Part shown: one piece after another, positions 11,801 to 23,400 of the stretch
Layout: each line of letters opens with the position of its first letter
Position numbering within the stretch: position 1 is the first letter of the stretch
Source: Hippophae tibetana
Taxonomy: Eukaryota > Streptophyta > Magnoliopsida > Rosales > Elaeagnaceae
Assembly (NCBI GenBank): GCA_037013495.1
Contig: CM072803.1
Span: forward strand, 15,529,001-15,593,000
Direction of reading: 5' to 3'
Length of the DNA stretch: 64,000 nucleotides
Position numbers and translations under genes: made by a program
The notes under the pieces: model-generated
Told to the model about the DNA's origin: nothing
Database searches by the model: none
The model's input: only the letters and a program-made list of their open reading frames with translations

Positions 11801-13800
11801 CGCAAAAAATTAATAAATTTTAATTATTAATTAATATATAATTTAATTTAATAAATATAATTATTTTCGGGTGGAAACGGGTATATTTATCAATATAATC
11901 ATACCCAAATAGTACCCGTTATTTCATGTTAAGTTTTTACTTAAAAATGTATTTATTCTCCAAATATATTGAATAAAAACTGTACCAATGATATAGATAC
12001 GAACCCTCCAATTTTTTTTTACCTTACTTAGATTCAACTTAGATAAGTCGTGCTTCGAATCTTGGATTTAATAGTTATCTTTATATGTTTATTTATAATT
12101 TAAAAAATATTAATAAAATGAATAATTTTATATTTAAAATATTTATATTTTTTTATGTATCATAATTATTTTAAAAATTAAAAAATAATTTTATTTTTTA
12201 AGTGATAAAATTTAAATAATATGAATATAAAAGTGAATAAATTTATAAGATTTTTCCATTCTTATTATAACTAATTTGTAATTTTTAAAAATTACTTCCT
12301 GTTTAAAACATTTTTTTGTTGGGACTTAGGATGATGGAATAAGGATGGATAATAGTAAAATTTTATTATCTTTAATAAAAATATATTTTAAATTTGTATT
12401 TATTAAATAAGGTAATATATATTTATTATCCTTATAAAAAAATTATAAAAAATTATTTTTTAAAAATATGTCAATCACACGTGTACACATATATATGTAA
12501 TTTAATCTTAAAACTTTAAAATTACATAACATATATGCATTCTTTATATATATGTCTACTTTAATCTTAAAAGTTCAAAATTACATGACATATGTGCATT
12601 CTTTTTAAGACTAAATGTATTATTTTAAAAGTAAAATGTACGTTTTTTTCTTCAAAATTATAAGACTAAAAAAATTAAGGGGTCATTAATAAAAAAACAA
12701 AAATCACACAATTAAAACTTATAACCATAAAATAACACCTTTTATATGAATTTTATGTATTTTTACTATTAAAAAAGTTTAGAACATGAATGTTATCTAA
12801 TTATATCCCTTTAAAATTAAAATATAATTATTTAGATCTGTTCAATATTTAACATCATCTAATTGAATTTTGTTTAATATTATTTTTATTATTATAAATT
12901 TTAAGATGTTTTTTTGGTAGAAATGTCATATTTTTTCGATTACTCTCTTTTGCAAATATTTGTTTACGATTTTTCTAATTAAATTAACTGCATTAATTTT
13001 TAAAACAACATGACGAAATACGTATGTGTTTAAAACAAAAAAAATCTATTTAAGCATATATATACTTTTAGATGACGTTTTTTAACAGATTGAAATGAGA
13101 ATGTGAATGAAATGTAAAGAAAACAATATTGTTTGACCAGACAAAATACGTTATTAAAATCATAATTTTTTAAATTAATTATTACTTAAAAATAAAACAT
13201 ATTATTCAAATTATTAATTTTTTAAATAGGTTTTATGGTTTTGAAGTTTGAGGTTTAGAATTTCGGATTTTAGATTTAAATCTTGAGTCTTAAATTTTTT
13301 GAAATATATAAAAAGAAAAAAAATGAAATTGATACGTTAAAACCAAAAATAAAAGTAAACAAAAAAACATATAAAATAAAAATGACCTTAAATAATTAAA
13401 TATCAAATCCTAAATCTCATAAGAGAAAAGTTAACATATAAATAATATTATAGAGTTTAACTATATACTAAATTTTATTATTTACTTACTTGTAAGTTTT
13501 TTGAAATAATAAAAAGATTCTATAAATTTTAAAAATAATAAATATATTTTTTATTGTTATTATTTTTTAATTTTTTAAGAGAGTTATTTGTAATAAAATT
13601 TATGAAATTTAACAAAAAACAAATTGGTATAAAGCAATAATAAGAGAAATGTAACTGTTTATTTTTTAAAACTGTATAGCTTAAAAAACCTCAATGTTTC
13701 TATAATAATTTTTTCAATTTTTTTTTATTAAAAAATATATTAGCTAAATGTGTTTTTATGATTAGATTTTTTTCTTTCTTATAATTGTGGTAAGAAGTTT
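8838..13800. other. AT-rich intergenic region
   Basis: No gene supported. 8860-9470 is less AT-rich and contains a TATA-like gcctatatatatgtacc (about 9350) followed by sequence that could be a lone LTR or an old leader, but no partner copy is visible. The rest is AT-rich with short repeats, including the tandem pair at 10995-11235 and a roughly 66-bp repeat pair near 12500-12610 (aatcttaaaa.ttcaaaattaca). A hydrophobic open frame at 10097-10306 is judged random. Confidence 0.6.
10995..11235. repeat. Tandem duplication, about 120 bp x 2
   Basis: The block beginning tataatatattatgttaaaa, continuing through gattggttttgtaagagata and ending aaaaacaatattata, occurs twice head to tail with a few changes and a short indel in the second copy. 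No coding content. Confidence 0.75.
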
Positions 13801-13817
13801 TTTTTTTTTTTTTTGGT

Positions 13818-13849
<32 letters not shown>
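13798..13849 (+). repeat. T17-GGT-G32 homopolymer junction
   Basis: A run of 17 T is followed by ggt and then 32 consecutive G (13818-13849). It lies 150 bp upstream of the F-box start codon. On the G strand it could form G-quadruplexes. It could also be an assembly or base-calling artefact. Confidence 0.9.
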
Positions 13850-13851
<2 letters not shown>

Positions 13852-14330
13852 CGACTCGACCGTTCCCGAAATTATCTCATTTCGTTGTTCAAATTCAAAA
13901 ATCCTTTTTCAGTTTTGGGTCGTTTATACTCCTCCCATCCACAAACCCTAACTCAGAATTGCGATTATCCTTGAAAATCCAACCACAACCCACAAGCAAT
14001 GAAGAAGTCGAGAAAAGTTTCTCGTTCGCGGAAGCCAAAGCCGAACTGGTTGGATCTGCCTCCAGATGTGACGGCGAAGATACTGTCGAAGCTTGGAGCA
14101 ATCGAAATACTCATGAGCGCTCAGAAAGTGTGCACTGCTTGGCGCAAAATTTGCAAAGATCCTGAGATGTGGCGCACCATTAACATGTGGAATCTCGGTG
14201 ATCTCCATGGCATGCCCTACTCCTTGGATAAGATGTGTCGCCACGCCGTCAATTGTAACGCCGGGCACCTCGTTGATGTCAACATCGAGTACTGTGGCAG
14301 TGATTGTCTCCTTAAGTACATTACTAACAG

Positions 14331-16167
14331 GTACATAATACACTGCTTCTTGGTAAATAATTTGCTTCTTTTGTGAGTGAGTGTATTTGTGTGTCAATTT
14401 TATATTTTGTGTACTGGGGGCATGAGAAATGCTTTGAGTCAGGTTGGAACAGAGATGAAGGCACAAACTTCTGATAAAAAGTATTTCTCTTTTTGTAAAG
14501 TTAAAACGAGTAGCGATCCTGAAGTCATATTTATCAATTCAGGAGCAAATTAGCAGTTACTTCTTTCATGATATGGGACTTTGTCCGTTGATGTGTCTTT
14601 TAAATAATAGGATAACTTCATGTTTGTTTCGTAGAATGGAGAAGTAATGGAAATGGCAATAAGAATGGTAATGGTAATAGAAATTGATTTGGATGGAAAA
14701 ATATTACTATTGTTATATTTATTTGAACAATGGAATTAAAATAATGATAAATATTAAAGTCAAATTTATTAAAATTATAAATGAAGAAAAATCATAAAAG
14801 AATCATTTTGTATTTTTAAAGGAGAGAAAATAATAAATGATTATACAAATGTGTGAGAAAAATAGAACATTTCAATGTATTTTTGAGGGGTTTGAGAGGA
14901 ATGAATATTCTTGCTATTGGAATGATTTACATTTTGTTTTATATTAACAATCAAACCAAACACAGAAATATCTTAAATCATTTTTATTACCTTCGGTCAA
15001 GACTTGAGTGTGATATTTCCATAAGATGGTATCCACCTTCCCGGACACGGAAGACACCTTTTCATTTACCACATAGACACTAGAAAACCCTTACCTGAAT
15101 CAACTTTCATTTTCAAATCTCAAATTAGTCAACTAGTTATTTATCATGATATGTTGATGCTGAGGACAGATATATACCTTGGATTATTGTAATACTTGTT
15201 CTTTATCGATATGGCCTTTTAGAGGCATGCCCTATCCTTCCCTTGACTCTTGTGCACATATTTGGACTTATATTAGAAAATATGTAATTTATTCTTGTTT
15301 TCTTAGCCCTATATTTGCCTTAAATATAAAAAAGGAAAAAAGGACAGGGAAGTATATTGTTCTGTCATGTGATTTTGCCTACCAAGGGCTTGCTTAGAAG
15401 TTATGCTGTAAAATTTATTTCAAAAGTAACTGGTTTCTTCCACACACACCCCCCCTCCTTCCCTTTTTCTAGTATTTGCTAGATTATATTGTTAGTTTTT
15501 TAATTTGGCCTACTAAGGACAATCTTATTAGAAGTTATGTGGCAAACTTTATTTTAAAAAGTAACTGGATTCTTAGAGTCCAATTCTCCTGTATCATTTA
15601 GATGTGTCATTACATGTGTGACCAATACTCAATAAACACGAGGGTAGAAGTAGGAGAAAAAAACTAAAATTGCTTATATGTTATAATGTAATGTGGTGGC
15701 ACGTGCAAAGGCACAAGAAAAGTGAAATAATTGAAGGTGAATTGAGGTCAGATTCTTATGTTCCCACCCACCCACCCACTCCATGTCTTGTATTTGCTAG
15801 ATTTTGGTTGTTGCATTAATTAGTATTACTAGCACTTACTAACAATTTATGCTGTTGATTTGAGACATTGATCCTGTTATGTTCACTGTCTATTATATGT
15901 CAGACATGATGATATTAAGTGTCAGTCTCTTCTTTGAACATTCCATACATCTTGATATTCCATTTTGATATCTTGCAGTAGTGCTATTCTTCATTTCATT
16001 AGAAGTTATTATTTGATGTGCATAACTTACATTTTGTGCTTTATCTATGGTGGTAGCTATAGGGGACATCAGTATTATTAACAATGGATTCATTATACAG
16101 AGTTCTGATTTTTTGTCTCTCTAGTTGCTAAATCAATGTTGTCATTTTCTTTCGTCAAATTGAGCAG
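14331..16167 (+). other. Long intron of the F-box pseudogene
   Basis: Bounded by acag|gtacat and tgagcag. AT-rich. A block around 15370-15575 is partly duplicated (cctaccaagggcttgcttag against cctactaaggacaatcttat, each followed by agaagttatg and aagtaactgg). A possible MITE lies at 14617-14967. Confidence 0.6.
14617..14967. mobile_element. Possible MITE in the intron
   Basis: One end reads catgtttgtttcgtagaatgg and the other, inverted, reads ctgtgtttggtttgattg; inside are repeated aatggtaatgg words. This resembles short non-autonomous DNA elements common in plant introns. The terminal inverted repeats are imperfect and no clear target duplication was found. Confidence 0.3.
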
Positions 16168-17144
16168 GTCAAGTTAGATCAGATGCCTTCGTCTGGCATG
16201 TTGCTATGATGTTTTAAATCAAGGATTGAATAAAGTGGCTCCCAAACTTCCACTGTTAGAGGGGCTTGATCTTTCACTGTGCCAATTCTCTCCAACATCA
16301 GTAGAAGTTATTGGTCGCTATGGTCCCGTTAAGGATCATTCAAACTGAATGTTGAAGGGTATCGGCTTCCTCGGGATAGATCTGGTAAAGAGGCAATTGC
16401 TATTGCGGAGAATATGTATGAGTTACGCCACCACTAGTTTATTGGGAATAAGCTGACTAATAATGGCTTGCAGGCCATTCTTAATGGTTTTCGTCATCTT
16501 GAGTCACTTGACCTGCACAAATGTTTCAATGTTGAGCTTGATGGCAATTTGGGTAAAAGGTGTACAAAACTGATAAAAAAGTTGAGGCTTCCTGAGGATT
16601 CCACTGCCGACTTTGAATTTATTGTTGAAATTTCTACTCATAGATTGCATGGATCAAATTCAGATGATGAAGGCTCCTGCTTGGTTGGTCTGACTTTGGT
16701 GAGGATGATGAAATCTAGGATGCAATTGATTATTTTGAAGGCAATGCTGGCCCGATCAGAATATATGGGCCTTCTGGTGAACTAATTGAGGAGATTGATG
16801 TACCCCAATAAAGTAATAAAGTACCCTATGGTGGTGGATATGGATCAAATTATGATGAAGGCATACCATCTTTATCTCACGGATGAGGATGATGAGTTCG
16901 GATATCACAGTGATGCCTATTCTGACAATTCCCAGCAGGAGGAGGAGGAGGATGAGAGTGATTCTTGTGACAATTCGTAGGAAAATGTTTAGTTCAGTTT
17001 TGGCTTTCGATAAATTTTAGACCTTTCTAGGTAAGTTGACTAAAGGCTCTGGATGGATGTATTGCAAATGCAAGCAGGTAAAAAATGCCCTTTCTAAAGG
17101 GTTTTTTGATTAGGGAGACATCTAGTCCCAGGGTGTGTCTTGCC

Positions 17145-17152
17145 ATCCTCAC
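17145..17152. repeat. Target site duplication of the hAT MITE, left copy
   Basis: atcctcac, repeated exactly at 17741-17748. Confidence 0.85.
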
Positions 17153-17740
17153 TAGGGGTGTGCAAAAAATCTGATCATCCGATCAATTCGATAAATCCGA
17201 TCATCCGATCAATTCGATAAATCCGATTCGATCCGATCCGTTGATTTTTTATCTGATCCGATCCAATCCGATGGTCGGATCGGATGAGAATTTTTTCCAT
17301 CCGTTAAGTGCGGATCGGATGGTGGATTTCACTACGATTCATCCGATCCGACCGAAATTAATTATATATATTTATTAAATTAAATATATATGTATATATA
17401 TTTAATTAATATATATTTATTTGATTAAATATATATTTATTTGATTAATATATATTTATTTGATTTTTTAATATATTTTTTAAGTTAAATAATTTTATGT
17501 TATGATTTATGTGAAATTTAAAAAAAAATATTTAAAAATACAAAAAATAGAGTTAATTAAGTTTATTTGGTCAGATTGGTCGGATTGATCGGATGTTATT
17601 CGAATAGTTTACGGATCGGATTGAGCGGATGTGAAAGGTGATCGGATCGGTTGCGGATTATGATGTTTCAATCCGAACGGATGGTCGGATCAGATCAGAT
17701 GGGCATAAAATCAGCGGTTTCGATTCGATGAACAACCCTA
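17153..17740. mobile_element. hAT-type MITE, 588 bp
   Basis: Left end taggggtgtgca and right end (inverted) tagggttgttca form imperfect terminal inverted repeats. Exact 8-bp direct repeats (atcctcac) flank both ends; an 8-bp duplication is the signature of hAT transposition. Both subterminal regions are dense in gatccgatc/ggatcggat words, which resemble arrays of transposase-binding motifs. The middle is AT-rich and no transposase is encoded, so it is non-autonomous. Confidence 0.88.
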
Positions 17741-17748
17741 ATCCTCAC
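17741..17748. repeat. Target site duplication of the hAT MITE, right copy
   Basis: atcctcac directly after the terminal ccta of the element. Confidence 0.85.
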
Positions 17749-18560
17749 CGTGTTGCTAGTTTCTACTTTTTATAACACTCACTACTCTACTTAGTGTATA
17801 AATTGAATTCGACTAGTAAAATAAATATAAATGTTTTGTAATTATATGATGTAATTCAAGCTTAATTCTGAACTCAAAAATCAATTTGGGAGTTAGAAGG
17901 TTGTTCAGATTTATAAACAATACTGTTGCATTACTGTTGATCAATGTAGGACGTAACATCCTCTCTTTACATCGACTAGAGTCTGAATTTACGACGTAAA
18001 AATCGATGGGATGAAGAAACCAAGAACTTAATTCTGATACTAATTTAGAAATTTATATCTAATTTTGAATCCAAAAATCAGCTTTTGAGTCCATCAATAT
18101 AGATTTTATTTGTTTTATTTGTAAACTCTTTTTTTTTTCTTTTTTTGTGTTATTTATTTTAAAAAATAATTAATGAATTCTTATATTATTAAAGAATGAT
18201 ATAATGAGAATATATAAGTAACACTACATCTTTAAAAGTTAGCTAGCTTTTTAGAATATATGCTTATATTATACTTCTCCATGTTACTCTCCTAGCTACA
18301 TTCGTGTGTTTTCCATTTTAAAAAAAAAATCTTTTGATGTGGCTGTAATATTATAGATATGAGATTATTTTTGAATTTCATTGGTGAAGAAATGGAAAAA
18401 TGAAAAGAAGATTTAATTAATAAAAAGTAAAGAAAAGTAGAGTAAACCATATATGCATATGCGTGTGCTCCAAAGACAAACAAAAAGACAGCGATGAGAT
18501 ACTAAAGTCCAGTAAATTCTCAACTTGAGATTTGCCCAAAACCAAAACCATCAGATCTCC
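17749..18560. other. Intergenic sequence before the O-fucosyltransferase-like gene
   Basis: AT-rich, with no gene seen. The part from about 18480 on is CT-rich and probably contains promoter and 5' UTR of the downstream gene. Confidence 0.5.
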
Positions 18561-18565
18561 TTCTC

Positions 18566-18574
18566 TCTATAAGA
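18566..18574 (+). promoter_or_regulatory. Possible TATA box of the O-fucosyltransferase-like gene
   Basis: tctataaga about 155 bp upstream of the start codon, followed by a pyrimidine-rich stretch typical of plant leaders. Position is plausible but unproven. Confidence 0.3.
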
Positions 18575-18729
18575 TTCCCCACCAGCAATCAGAGAGTTTA
18601 TTTCCATCGTCGTCCTCTTTATTCCATTTTCCCTCACTTTCCTTGCTCATTTCTGATTGATATTTTCCCCATCAATTAGGTCGGTGGATCTGATTCGTAA
18701 TTTCAGGGCTTGGGTTTTGTAGGAAACCC

Positions 18730-20424
18730 ATGAAAGAATCAAATCCAAGCACAGAGTCCATTGGGCAGAATCTAATAAGGCTCATAGGCAATCTTTGCTT
18801 CTCAGTGTTTGTCTTCTCTGTTCTCATATTCACAGTCATTGCCATCACCTATCAACCCGCAGATCCATGGTTAGAATCAGCTCCAGCACTCACTAAACTC
18901 TTCACCGAATCTGAAAACGCCACCTTCCAAGATGACAACTCTGTCCTCAAAACTGGGGAAGACATAGTCCTTGTGGCTTCTCCTTCTGCTCTTGCTTCTT
19001 CAATTTCTAACCCACCAATCATTACTGAGGAGGTGGTTGCCAAATCTGAAGCTGTCTTCACCAATTCTTCTTCGATTCCCAATTTGGGTTGTCAAGATTT
19101 GGAGAAGGTAAATTGTTCTGATCCTAGAGCTTTGATTGCAATTGAAAAGTTTAATTTGAGGGTATTTAAGTCCATTGTGTTCTTAGTTTACCAGACTCCT
19201 GTTAATGGATCCAAACCTGATGAATGTGATGTTTTATGGAGGTTTAGGAATAAAAAGGAGAAATCTTGGAGGAAATATAGAGATTTTAGGAGGTTTAAGC
19301 TTGGATTTGGTGAGAATTGTACATACAAAGTTGTGCACGCTGGTGGTTGGCATTCAGGTATTAATGCCCGCCGCTCTAGAACTAGAATTGGTAATGCTAC
19401 GAGGGGCGGTAGCCACACTGCCAAACTTGGTCCTCTGGTGAGGGATCAGGATGTGGAGATAAATGACACTATCCCTAGTTTGGGATCTGAGATGAATTTT
19501 AGGAAAGGAAAGTACTTGTACTATTCTCGTGGGGGTGATTATTGTAAGGGAATGAACCATTATCTATGGAGTTTCTTGTGTGGTTTAGGGGAGGCTATGT
19601 ATTTGAATAGGACTTTTGTGATGGATTTGAGCTTATGCTTGTCTGCATCTTATAATCCAAGCAACAAAGATGAGGAGGGAAAGGATTTCCGGTATTATTT
19701 TGATTTTGAGCATCTTAAGGAGGTTGCCTCGATTGTGGAGGAGGGTGAATTTTTGAGAGATTGGAAGAAGTGGGATAAGGGCCACAAGAGGAAATTGCCT
19801 GTTAGGAAGGTTGCGAGCCACAAAATGACTCCTATGCAGCTCAAGAAAGATCGGAGCACCGTTATATGGAGACAGTTTGATGCTCCGGAGCCAGAGAATT
19901 ACTGGTACAGGGTCTGTGAGGGAAAGGCTGCAAAGTATATTCAGAGACCATGGCATGCTTTGTGGAAGTCAAAAAGGTTGATGAACATTGTCACAGAGAT
20001 CGGCGGGCAAATGGACTGGGATTTTGATGCTGTTCATGTAGTTCGTGGGGAGAAAGCAATGAATAAGGAGCTTTGGCCTCATCTCAATTATGATACCTCC
20101 CCTGACATGCTCCTTGAGAAGCTTAAAGGGATAATTCAGCCTTGGAGGAATCTGTACATCGCCACGAATGAACACTTTTATAATTACTTTGATAAGTTGA
20201 GGTCTCAGTACAAGGTCCACTTGTTTGATGATTATAAGGAATTGTGGGGAAACACAAGCGAATGGTACAATGAGACAAAGGTTCTGAACAATGGACGGCC
20301 TGTCGAGTTTGATGGATACATGAGAGTTGCTGTGGATACTGAAGTCCTTTACAGGGCAAAGACCCGTGTAGAAACATTCTATAATTTGACCAAGGATTGC
20401 AAAGATGGAATCAATACATGCTGA
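18730..20424 (+). CDS. O-fucosyltransferase-like type II membrane protein
   Basis: Intact single-exon gene of 564 residues. It starts with a short basic cytoplasmic tail and one hydrophobic segment at about residues 20-41 (NLCFSVFVFSVLIFTVIAIT), the usual signal-anchor of a Golgi type II glycosyltransferase. A variable Ser/Thr-rich stem with N-glycosylation sequons follows. The conserved body contains the Cys/Trp-rich block DYCKGMNHYLWSFLCGLG with EAMYLNRTFVMDLSLCL, then RPWHALWKSKRLM, the HVVRGEKAMNKELWP block and the C-terminal NLYIATNE motif typical of plant O-fucosyltransferase-like proteins. Close plant homologues are usually annotated only as O-fucosyltransferase family or by older calcium-binding labels; donor and acceptor are not known to me. 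It ends with a Cys-containing tail (KDCKDGINTC). The start is the first ATG after the pyrimidine-rich leader and precedes the anchor directly. No break was seen. Confidence 0.85.
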   Translation: MKESNPSTESIGQNLIRLIGNLCFSVFVFSVLIFTVIAITYQPADPWLESAPALTKLFTESENATFQDDNSVLKTGEDIVLVASPSALASSISNPPIITEEVVAKSEAVFTNSSSIPNLGCQDLEKVNCSDPRALIAIEKFNLRVFKSIVFLVYQTPVNGSKPDECDVLWRFRNKKEKSWRKYRDFRRFKLGFGENCTYKVVHAGGWHSGINARRSRTRIGNATRGGSHTAKLGPLVRDQDVEINDTIPSLGSEMNFRKGKYLYYSRGGDYCKGMNHYLWSFLCGLGEAMYLNRTFVMDLSLCLSASYNPSNKDEEGKDFRYYFDFEHLKEVASIVEEGEFLRDWKKWDKGHKRKLPVRKVASHKMTPMQLKKDRSTVIWRQFDAPEPENYWYRVCEGKAAKYIQRPWHALWKSKRLMNIVTEIGGQMDWDFDAVHVVRGEKAMNKELWPHLNYDTSPDMLLEKLKGIIQPWRNLYIATNEHFYNYFDKLRSQYKVHLFDDYKELWGNTSEWYNETKVLNNGRPVEFDGYMRVAVDTEVLYRAKTRVETFYNLTKDCKDGINTC

Positions 20425-23400
20425 TCAGGTTCGCAATACTCATTCTGTTGTTTTCTTACTGCAATTTCGATTCAGTCTCTGAGTGATACTGCTGAATTCT
20501 TTTCATTCACCATGTTGTATTTGCTAATCTTTTCTTCCATTGATGATTGGCAATTCATGATGATCAGAAGCATCTTCTGTTTGTATTATAGAAACAATTC
20601 ATTTGTTGATCCTGCTATTCCAGTTGTTCCGGAATTCATCATATATGGTGTCATCATGCTTGTGGAACGGTGATGAAAGTGTTGAGAAAGAAAACAAAAG
20701 AAACAACGGATAACCACAACCAATTTAGTTTTTACAAACTCGTAATATTATATCATTTTTTTCCTACCACCCGATCGAAGAAAATAAACGAATATGACTA
20801 TGAATTCGTTCCTGGTAGATACCAGCTTTGACTTAGCTACAGTGAAATGTAATTTTAGTATTCCTAGCTTAGGCTTTAAGTTACATTTTAACATGTAATT
20901 TTGACTTCTTTGGTCCTTCCCATTTTAATATATATTATTATCAGATATCACAAATTATCACAAATTATCTATTGTTTGGATTAGAAGGTATGGACTTCTT
21001 GTAGAAATCTGTATAGGTCTTCGCAGTATTTGCAGATAGGACGATGCTCCTAGTAGATGGTTTTATGAAACCTTCTTCCATACCTTTTTCAGACGAATAT
21101 CAAGTAAGCTATCATAGTAACCATCCATGTTTGTTTAGAGACCCACCTGTCAAATAAAATGATAAAAACGTGTCAAATTTATTTTCACAATTTAAATTTT
21201 TTTGGGTTATTTAAGTATTTTTTTATTAAATAAAAAAAATATTACAGCTGATGAGATTCAAAATTAAAAACATAATGATAGAGTGATAAGTCATACCATT
21301 TGAATCACAAATCAATCTTTAAATAAAATTGTGTATCAATATTAGCCTTTCACGTGACTTATTGAAATTTGGGCATGCTATCACGAGATAAAGTGAGCTC
21401 CAACATGTTACATTTAGTTTAAAATATTACTTTTTATTAGTATGCATGCTTCAAAAAAAGGAATTACTATGAAGGGAACGAATGAAAGATTAATGTTTAA
21501 TTATGGGCATATAAACGGCTGCTAAGTCCTTTTCATGGCAATCAGTCTATCATCATTACAGCTAAAAACTAACTTGACACTTATACTCTTGGTCTCTGAG
21601 GGCTCGTTATGGCTATGGGTTTTTTTATTTTTATTTTTATTTTTGAAACAATTTTTTTACTTTTTAATAAAATTCTATTTTCTTGTTTTATTTTCTTTTG
21701 AGTTATAATAAAGAAATGTAAAGTTAAATATGGAAAAGAAATTAAACTTAGAATATGATTTTAAAAAAATTAAGTTTCAAAAATAATAAAAAATGTGTTA
21801 AAAAGAACAAATTTCAACTTGAATTTGAAAATTTAAGTTTAAAAATTAAAACTTGAAAACAAAATTAATTACAAGATAAAAACGTTTCAATTTCATATAG
21901 GAATGTGAGGTTGAGTTCTAAAACTATAATTTGAGCATTTAGATTGGGATGTTTTGCACCTTTTCCATGTACTCTTTACTAACTTGGTAATCAAATTTAG
22001 GACATAAATAACTTAAATTGAACCATACATTTCACCATTCATGTATCTCCTTTTAGTTTTTAAGAGTTATTTTCTTCATTATTTTATTTCATGATTTGAT
22101 GATAAGATTTATAGTTTACTCGTTTTAAATTACATTCAAATTACACAAAGTAATATTTGATATATAAAGTAATATTTGATATATAAAAAGGAATTATCTT
22201 GTTCTTTTTCAAAGTTAAATTTATATTGTGTAGAATGTAAATATTTGGGCATTTAATTTAATTTAATTCCTACAGTGAGAGTTGGATATTACAAGATTAC
22301 ATAAGAATGGTAGCTAGGTTATATATATTCCCAGATTGACTTTTATTTCTATACATTTGACTTCATACCTTTTTTGAGTGCGCGTTCAGCGTTACAGGTG
22401 AGGGGCATTCATTAATGAAAAATTAAAAAAATGGTTTATAATAGTAATAGATAATATCAAACAAAACCTGAAACCCTAAAAACTATCTCATCCTCTGATT
22501 ACATGGCAGTTGAGAAGAGAAGCTAGCATTGTAAGTTAGATTAGAAAGGTTGGTTTGCCTTTATAGCATATGTATAGTTTACGAGGTTTGGTAGGCCCAA
22601 TATTATATAATATATGTTTTTTTAAATATAAGTTGCCGTACATGTTTTATCTTTCTATACATCATGGTTACTCATTTATTCTCACTAAAATCGAAATTAA
22701 AAATAAATTAGATACTTCATTAATTATATGAATTTTATTTAATTTAATAACGAGATTTATATATAACAAACAATAAAAAATATATACATAAAATGCAACT
22801 AAATTACCTTTATTTGTATATTGAATATGAGTAATGCTATAGGATCATGATTATAGAATCATGTTTTTCGGAGTAAAGACTATATCATATTCATGAGAGA
22901 AAATAAGAGAAGAAGTAAAATAAATATGTAAATTAAAGGGTAGAGGAATAACACTAACATTAATGGAATTTAGAATCATATATAACTAAATGTATGGTAA
23001 CTGAATGTATCTACCGGTCAAAACATCCCAAACAGAAGACTTCCAACTATATACAGAAGCCCAATTTCAGTATCTAATTGCTTCCTCTCTCTCTCTCTCT
23101 CTCCCTCCCTAACATCATAAGCATTTAGTTTGGATATGTGATCATATACTTGAATACAACTACTGCTTTCATCTAACAATTAAAATTGCCAAGCCAAGTT
23201 TGTTTCTTTCTGATCTCTTCCTTCTCATTGCTAATTTGTTTCTCAAACTCTGTCTAATTACACAACTTCAATCCTCCATCAATTGATCATATCATACAAG
23301 ACATTAATGCACTTTGCCAAAAAGATTTGATAAGGGAGCTCATATTTCTCAACATCACACCTCAACAAGTGTTTGATTTTCCTGGTGAGTCTCTTTCTCT

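Larger units (their letters stand above)
13999..16980 (+). pseudogene. SKIP19-type F-box/LRR gene, decayed
   Basis: Exon 1 (13999-14330) is intact and encodes an N-terminal F-box: basic start (MKKSRKVSRSRKPKPNW), LDLPPDVTAKILSKLGAIEI, then CTAWRKICKDPEMWRTI (residues about 16-62), followed by the beginning of an LRR-like region. F-box proteins of this plant group bind SKP1 and select substrates for ubiquitination. Exon 2 begins after tgagcag at 16168 and still reads as the family in pieces (LRLACCYDVLNQG; PLLEGLDLSLCQFSP; LTNNGLQAILNGFRHLESLD; FNVELDGNLGKRC). It has in-frame TAG at 16175-16177, a frameshift near 16320-16335, TAG at 16435-16437, a further frameshift near 16700 and TAA at 16809-16811. 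The acidic tail typical of the group survives out of frame (DEDDEFGYHSDAY). A truncated F-box-only protein from exon 1 is conceivable. Confidence 0.8.

Noticed and set aside
18852..20377. Several antisense open frames opposite the O-fucosyltransferase-like gene
   Set aside because: Shadows of the long coding frame on the + strand.
23310..23340. Weak resemblance to miR399 (tgccaaaaagattt) and to the miR159 end (agggagctc)
   Set aside because: Several mismatches, and no complementary arm was found nearby to make a hairpin precursor.
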